A DNA stretch of 10,553 nt. It comes from Peptococcaceae bacterium. GTDB lineage: Bacteria; Bacillota; DSM-12270; Thermacetogeniales; Thermacetogeniaceae. The notes beneath the pieces were generated by a model. The model searched no databases and was not told where the DNA came from. It saw nothing but the letters and a program-made list of their open reading frames with translations. This document shows, piece by piece, positions 7,720-10,553 of this stretch (position 1 is its first letter; the number at the start of each line of letters is the position of its first letter). A program made the position numbers and the translations under genes. Location of the stretch: NCBI GenBank assembly GCA_003132605.1, contig PKYJ01000054.1, positions 1-10,553 of the forward strand, read 5' to 3'.

Positions 7720-7896
7720 TCAGGCATTTGTCAAACCAGTCGTCATCAACCCGTTCCCCAGTCCCACCAGCCAGAACTTGCTGACGGGACGGCTGCCATA
7801 TTCCTCATGAACTTCGTACCGCTGATGACGGCAAACTATCTCGAAATAGATCGCCACCGGCAGCATCCACCACCAGGGAGGCACGCGGTCGTTCAT
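7720..7896 (-). CDS. Small ORF of 58 codons between attenuator and cbiM, function unknown
   Basis: I do not recognise this protein. It runs from an ATG at 7896 to a TGA at 7722-7720 and begins MNDRVPPWWWMLPVAIYF. Visible features are a Trp triplet at 8-10, a short hydrophobic stretch at about 11-21, a charged middle (CRHQRYEVHEEYGSR) and a Gly-rich C-terminal part (FWLVGLGNGLMTTGLTNA). No stop interrupts it and its third codon positions are GC-rich, as in the neighbours. It starts 16 nt after the terminator T-tract, and its stop overlaps the ATG at 7720 that opens the long cbiM frame (TGATG). Against it, the best Shine-Dalgarno (TAGGG) abuts the ATG, so initiation would be weak. It could be a small operon protein, a leader peptide, or chance. 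Confidence 0.4.
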   Translation of the reverse strand: MNDRVPPWWWMLPVAIYFEIVCRHQRYEVHEEYGSRPVSKFWLVGLGNGLMTTGLTNA

Positions 7897-7911
7897 CCCT
7901 ACGTCATCTGG

Positions 7912-7949
7912 GAAAAAAACTAACCCCAGCCATGAAGACTGAGGTTAGT
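7912..7949 (-). terminator. Rho-independent terminator of the cobalamin riboswitch (attenuator)
   Basis: On the minus strand a 13-bp stem (two G-U pairs) is formed by ACTAACCTCAGTC (7949-7937) and GGCTGGGGTTAGT (7931-7919), with a 5-nt loop, followed directly by a run of T to 7913. It lies 60 nt after the riboswitch P1 stem and before cbiM, the expected place for the expression platform. A short hairpin (7964-7947) shares its 3' edge with the terminator 5' arm and could act as part of an antiterminator; that is inference. Confidence 0.85.
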
Positions 7950-8008
7950 AAACTCGTGCTTACTGAATCCCACCCCCCCTATCGTTCGTAGGGTAACACG
8001 GCGCGACT

Positions 8009-8282
8009 GGAACAGGCAGGTCTCCTGGCTCGGGTTCTTCGCCTGACCTGCCCTTCCCTGAGACGCTGTGCGCTCAAGTGGTAATGCAGTAGGCTCCCCC
8101 TCACAGTGGCGGGACCGCACCTTTCACCCGCGCTCATTTTGCTTCCACCACTCCCCCCTCATTGCATTATGTCAACAACGGCACGCGGCCGGCTGACACA
8201 ACAGCAATACGGCATGGAGCCTGAATCGAGCATCGGGCTTCGGACTTCCCTTTTCAGCCCGGCGAACCGGGCCACCTGTTCC
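8009..8282 (-). promoter_or_regulatory. Cobalamin (adenosylcobalamin-type) riboswitch aptamer
   Basis: On the minus strand the closing stem pairs GGAACAGG (8282-8275) with CCTGTTCC (8016-8009), eight perfect base pairs. Inside it are the conserved elements in order: the AGGTGGCCCGG-TTCG-CCGGGCTG hairpin, AAAAGGGAA (to 8246), TCCCGCCACTGTGA (8114-8101), and the B12 box GAGCCAGGAGACCTGCC (8031-8015). These are the hallmarks of the RF00174 family, which binds coenzyme B12 and represses cobalamin transport and synthesis genes. The downstream terminator indicates control by premature termination. Odd point: GGGAA and CCCGCCACTG are 132 nt apart, far more than usual, because a long paired insertion (hairpin 8161-8208 and flanking complementary segments) lies between them. 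The family call is firm; the fold of the middle part is not. Confidence 0.93.
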
Positions 8283-8292
8283 TTACGATGAA

Positions 8293-8319
8293 ATTGTAAA
8301 AGAACTTTTTTTCAGTCCA
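8293..8319 (-). promoter_or_regulatory. Probable promoter of the riboswitch-cbi operon
   Basis: On the minus strand TACAAT (8298-8293) is a good -10 match. Seven bases further on is position 8286, just before the riboswitch closing stem at 8282, where the transcript should begin. The best -35 is weak: TGGACT (8319-8314), with a short 15-nt spacer. A 6-bp inverted repeat, CAGTCC/GGACTG (8339-8334 and 8318-8313), overlaps the -35 and could be an operator. The A-run after it rules out a minus-strand terminator. Confidence 0.4.
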
Positions 8320-8437
8320 CCTGATCGGACCGAGGACTGCCATAGCAATCTGACAACACCTCGGCACCCACTACCAATCCATGAATAATTCGCCCTAAAG
8401 TTCCATTTTCCTTCATGAAAGACTGATCTTTTTTTTA

Positions 8438-8600
8438 CCCACGATGACTCATTGCTCTTGACACACTCCCACCACTAAAGTAGTGGGATTCTGGTTCATC
8501 AAAGGATGCCAGCCGATGCTGGTCTTACTCCTTCTCCCACAAAGGTTGATGTCCCAACCTTATGAATATTTTTAGCGGCATTAAAATCGCGATCATGCAC
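8438..8600 (-). ncRNA. Probable omega (reRNA) guide RNA of TnpB; 5' end approximate
   Basis: IS200/IS605 TnpB proteins use an RNA made from the 3' end of tnpB and the right end of the element, with a guide copied from the flanking DNA. Here the RNA scaffold would end with TCAA at 8461-8458. The guide would be the following minus-strand bases, starting GAGCAATGAGTCATCG (from 8457). The right-end hairpin (8487-8468) lies just before it. The 5' limit cannot be read from sequence; I give an approximate span. The call rests on family knowledge and the defined right end. Confidence 0.4.
8468..8487 (-). repeat. Right-end hairpin of the IS200/IS605-type element
   Basis: On the minus strand CCCACTAC (8487-8480) pairs with GTGGTGGG (8475-8468) around a TTTA loop, including one T-G pair. 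GAAT sits at its 5' foot and TCAA ends 10 nt past its 3' foot. It matches the left-end hairpin in loop and outer stem, as expected for sites bound by one TnpA. Confidence 0.8.
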
Positions 8601-9629
8601 CACCCCACATGAGGGGCAAGCCCACTCCCATACTCTAAGGGGGAGTTCATCCAACACGTACCCACAACTGGAACATGTCTTGCTTGAAGGGTAGAACCGT
8701 GGAATTTCAACCACTGTTGATCCGGTTTTAGAGCACTGATATTTGAGAATGTTCACGAATTGGCTGAACCCAAGATCAGATATCTTCCTGCCCCAGAGCA
8801 TTTGCATCGCTTTCATGTTTAAATCTTCGATGCAGATCAGAGCGTATTCGTCAGCCAATTCTTTTGCTAGCTTAAAATGATAGTTTTTTCGTTGGTTGGC
8901 AATACGCTTGTGTGCCCGGGCAAGATCAAGTTTAGCTTTCTTGCGATTGCTGGAACCTTTCTTCTTTCGGGGAAGCGCTTTGTTGCGAGATCGTATCTCT
9001 TTCATGCCCTGCTTAAAGAACAAAGGAGACAGCACGTCATTTCCATCCGATGCCTTGAGAAATGTCTTCAGCCCAAAGTCGAACCCGACGCTTTTACCCG
9101 ATCTGGGTTCGACAGGACTTTCTTCCGTTTCACAAGTCAAGTAGATGTAGATGTCTCCTAATGTATCTCTTTTAACCGTTAAAGTTTTGATCTCTCCTTC
9201 TATTTCACGGGACTTGAAGTATTTATACTCTCTTTCCATGATCCAGATTCTGTCTCTATCAAGCAGCCAATACCCAGCTTGCTTTAAAGTGAAAGACCTG
9301 TATCGCTTAACTTTCTTGAAAGTAGGTGGGGCAGATCTGATATGCAGCTTATGGTTTCTGAAAAACAGTTTATATCCCTTGTCGATCCGCTGGGCAATAT
9401 CCTGTATCGCTTGCGAACCCAACAGGTTCCAGTATGCGAATCTCTTTTGCTTCTTCAGCTTGGTGATGTGCTTCTGTAGTTTGGTCGCGCTCAAGCTCTT
9501 TCCATAGAGACGATAGTATCTCTTATGCAGGGCAATTAAATGGTTATAGATACTTCCTGCAATGTTTATCGACCTATGGAGTTTTCTGTTGCGCTTTGAT
9601 TGGTAGAGCTTGAAGCAGTATGTTTTCAT
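8499..9629 (-). CDS. tnpB: TnpB, RNA-guided DNA endonuclease of an IS200/IS605-family element
   Basis: 376 residues, full length for TnpB. The N-terminal part (1 to about 170) is the basic helical/wedge region. The RuvC-like nuclease residues are present: Asp184 in VGFDFGLKTF, Glu268 in ICIEDLNM and Asp348 in HDRDFNAAKNI. A zinc ribbon lies between, with CSSC at 319-322 and CPSC at 338-341. All catalytic and zinc residues look intact, so the enzyme is probably active. Family members cut DNA next to a target-adjacent motif matching the left cleavage site (here TTTAC is expected) and are guided by an RNA from the right end. Base composition is much more AT-rich than the flanking genes. No Shine-Dalgarno precedes the ATG, and an extended -10 lies only 6 nt upstream. 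Confidence 0.93.
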   Translation of the reverse strand: MKTYCFKLYQSKRNRKLHRSINIAGSIYNHLIALHKRYYRLYGKSLSATKLQKHITKLKKQKRFAYWNLLGSQAIQDIAQRIDKGYKLFFRNHKLHIRSAPPTFKKVKRYRSFTLKQAGYWLLDRDRIWIMEREYKYFKSREIEGEIKTLTVKRDTLGDIYIYLTCETEESPVEPRSGKSVGFDFGLKTFLKASDGNDVLSPLFFKQGMKEIRSRNKALPRKKKGSSNRKKAKLDLARAHKRIANQRKNYHFKLAKELADEYALICIEDLNMKAMQMLWGRKISDLGFSQFVNILKYQCSKTGSTVVEIPRFYPSSKTCSSCGYVLDELPLRVWEWACPSCGVVHDRDFNAAKNIHKVGTSTFVGEGVRPASAGIL

Positions 9630-9635
9630 AGCTTA

Positions 9636-9644
9636 ATTATACCA
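9636..9644 (-). promoter_or_regulatory. Extended -10 promoter of tnpB
   Basis: On the minus strand TGGTATAAT (9644-9636) is a perfect extended -10 element. The start point would fall about 7 nt later, at or next to the A of the tnpB ATG at 9629, which predicts a leaderless mRNA. No clear -35 is visible, though extended -10 promoters can do without one. Confidence 0.5.
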
Positions 9645-9679
9645 TAATGCTAACTTAGTTCACAGATGCCGCCTTTCAT

Positions 9680-9700
9680 CCCACCGCTAAAGCTGGTGGG
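9680..9700 (-). repeat. Left-end hairpin of the IS200/IS605-type element
   Basis: On the minus strand CCCACC, a bulged A, GC, loop TTTA, GC and GGTGGG form an 8-bp stem. AAAG lies directly at its 5' foot and the TTAC cleavage site is 18 nt upstream. The bulged base and these spacings resemble the left end of IS608. Confidence 0.8.
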
Positions 9701-9782
9701 CTTTCCCGGCAGATCTTCGTAAATGTTCAGGTACCACTATAAAGCTTTTGTCGGCGCCATTAGGAGATGAAACTCTATCGTA

Positions 9783-9847
9783 GTTGGCTAGCTGATCCCA
9801 GTGAGCGACCTTCTCCATTAGGGAGCGAGCGGGATCAGCTAGCCAAC
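9783..9847. repeat. Perfect 17-bp inverted repeat with a 31-nt loop
   Basis: GTTGGCTAGCTGATCCC (9783-9799) and GGGATCAGCTAGCCAAC (9831-9847) are exact reverse complements. The 31-nt loop can form a small inner stem (CTCC/GGAG), holds TCGCTC twice on the minus strand, and contains CCATTAGG (9815-9822), which also occurs just outside at 9757-9764. It lies between the end of cobD and the IS element. No T-tract follows on either strand, so it is not a standard terminator. It could be a REP-like palindrome, a structured RNA, or the trace of a small mobile repeat. Confidence 0.8.
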
Positions 9848-9902
9848 CCGGCCACCTTCGGGCTAAGATACTTTGTTTTTAAATCTTTGGCAACCTGAGC
9901 AG

Positions 9903-10553
9903 TTACCATTGCTCAGCATATGTCTCGTCCACCGCTTTCAGACGCTCCAGCAGCAGTGTGTTTCTCGCCCGGTCCTTGACCGCCACCCGGATGAAGCGGT
10001 CCCCCAGCCAGCCGAAGTTGCTGCAGTCCCGCACCAGCACCCCCCGCCGGGCCAACTGCTCCCACACGCCCGGGGCGGTGGCCGGCGGCTGCAACTCCAG
10101 CAGCAGGAAGTTGGCTGCCGAGGGGTAGACCTTCCTGACCAGGCGCAGTTCCGCCAGCGAGGATGCCAGAAAGCGGCGCTCCCGCCGCACCAGGGAGACC
10201 GTCCGGCGGACATACTCCCCGGCCTCGAAGGCCACCCCGGCGGCAGCCTGGGCGAGGCCGTTGACGTGCCAGGGCGGCTGGTAGCGCGACAACCGCGAGA
10301 TCACCTCTGCGCTCCCGATGCCGCAGCCGACCCGCAGGCCGGGAATCCCGTAGAACTTGGTCAGCGACTGCAGCACCAGGACGCCGCCGTCAACCGCGGC
10401 CTCCGGGATGCAGGTCAACTGCCTCCAGCGTGGATGAAACAGCAGGAAAGACTCGTCGACCACCAGAAAGATCCGCCGCGCCCGGCAATGCTCCAGGAAC
10501 GGCTGCAGGACGCCCGGCGGCGTCAGGCTGCCGGTGGGGTTGTTGGGGTTGCA
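9903..10553 (-). CDS. cobD: CobD, L-threonine-O-3-phosphate decarboxylase (3' part, cut by the right edge)
   Basis: A PLP-dependent class I/II aminotransferase-fold enzyme that decarboxylates threonine phosphate to (R)-1-amino-2-propanol phosphate, the linker to the lower ligand of cobalamin. 216 residues and the TAA stop are visible; about 140 N-terminal residues should lie to the right, since the family is near 360. The fragment starts in the conserved CNPNNPTG at 1-8, then VVDESFLLF at 31-39 and the PLP-lysine motif SLTKFYGIPGLRVG at 63-76 (Lys66), with RDCSNFGWLGDRFIRVAV at 175-192 near the C-terminus. The DESF motif and cobalamin context favour CobD over histidinol-phosphate aminotransferase HisC. 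A 7-bp hairpin (9895-9916) overlaps the last codons and stop but has no T-tract. It reads in the same direction as the cbi operon. Confidence 0.9.
   Translation of the reverse strand, partial: CNPNNPTGSLTPPGVLQPFLEHCRARRIFLVVDESFLLFHPRWRQLTCIPEAAVDGGVLVLQSLTKFYGIPGLRVGCGIGSAEVISRLSRYQPPWHVNGLAQAAAGVAFEAGEYVRRTVSLVRRERRFLASSLAELRLVRKVYPSAANFLLLELQPPATAPGVWEQLARRGVLVRDCSNFGWLGDRFIRVAVKDRARNTLLLERLKAVDETYAEQW

Larger units (their letters stand above)
8458..9718 (-). mobile_element. IS200/IS605-family (IS1341-type, tnpB-only) element
   Basis: A 1261-bp element with IS608-like ends. Read on the minus strand, the left flank ends in TTTAC (9723-9719). After 18 nt comes a hairpin CCCACC-A-GC-TTTA-GC-GGTGGG (9700-9680), immediately preceded by AAAG (9704-9701). 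The right end has GAAT (8491-8488) directly before an 8-bp hairpin with the same TTTA loop (8487-8468), then AGTGTG and TCAA (8461-8458), 10 nt from the hairpin foot. In IS608 the cleavage sites TTAC and TCAA are read by guide tetranucleotides AAAG and GAAT at these same places, so the limits are well supported. No TnpA Y1 transposase is present, so movement would need one in trans. The element has much lower GC than its neighbours. It separates cobD from the riboswitch-controlled operon. Confidence 0.85.

Noticed and set aside
8416..8437. GAAAGA-CTGA-TCTTTT followed by T-run on the plus strand as a terminator
   Set aside because: The stem is short and AT-only apart from one G-C pair, and no plus-strand gene lies upstream to be terminated.
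9631..9902. CRISPR array or tRNA/att site near the IS
   Set aside because: Only one inverted repeat and one 8-bp direct repeat are present, with no regular spacing, no tRNA cloverleaf and no integrase gene.
9895..9916. CTGAGCA/TGCTCAG hairpin at the cobD stop as a terminator
   Set aside because: The stem is only 7 bp and neither strand has a T-tract after it.

Overview
This is a high-GC window dominated by a minus-strand gene cluster for the anaerobic (cobalt-early) cobalamin pathway. The pathway type follows from CbiD and CbiG, which belong to the oxygen-independent route, together with a CbiMNQO-type cobalt ECF transporter and a cobalamin riboswitch. Strong AGGAGG-like ribosome binding sites, frequent GTG/TTG starts, a Rho-independent attenuator and the fused CbiE-CbiT suggest a high-GC anaerobic Firmicute (Peptococcaceae/Desulfotomaculum/Moorella-like Clostridia). 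This placement is an inference; no rRNA or other marker gene is present.

Layout, in the direction of transcription (right to left): the 3' part of cobD, a threonine-phosphate decarboxylase (9903-10553, cut by the window edge); an intergenic stretch with a perfect 17-bp inverted repeat (9783-9847); an IS200/IS605-family element that carries only tnpB (about 8458-9718), with both hairpin ends and IS608-like guide and cleavage tetranucleotides; a probable promoter, a cobalamin riboswitch with an unusually expanded middle region (8009-8282) and its terminator (7912-7949); an unrecognised 58-codon ORF (7720-7896); then cbiM, a divergent cbiN-like gene, cbiQ, a fused cbiO-cbiD gene, cbiET, cbiL, cbiF and the 5' part of cbiG, which runs off the left edge.

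The genes form one functional unit. CbiM/N/Q/O import cobalt. CbiL (C20), CbiF (C11), CbiD (C1) and CbiE/CbiT (C5, C15 and decarboxylation) methylate the corrin precursor, and CbiG opens the delta-lactone. CobD makes the aminopropanol-phosphate arm. The riboswitch upstream of cbiM should terminate transcription of the transport and synthesis operon when cobalamin is plentiful. Spacing within the operon is tight: from an 8-bp overlap up to about 100 bp.

The most notable points are the CbiO-CbiD fusion, the enlarged riboswitch, the small ORF between attenuator and cbiM, the non-canonical CbiN, and the well-delimited TnpB element inserted just upstream of the riboswitch promoter. No clearly novel defence or mobile system beyond the TnpB element was seen. 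The plus strand appears to carry no genes; its long ORFs are antisense shadows in GC-rich coding DNA.
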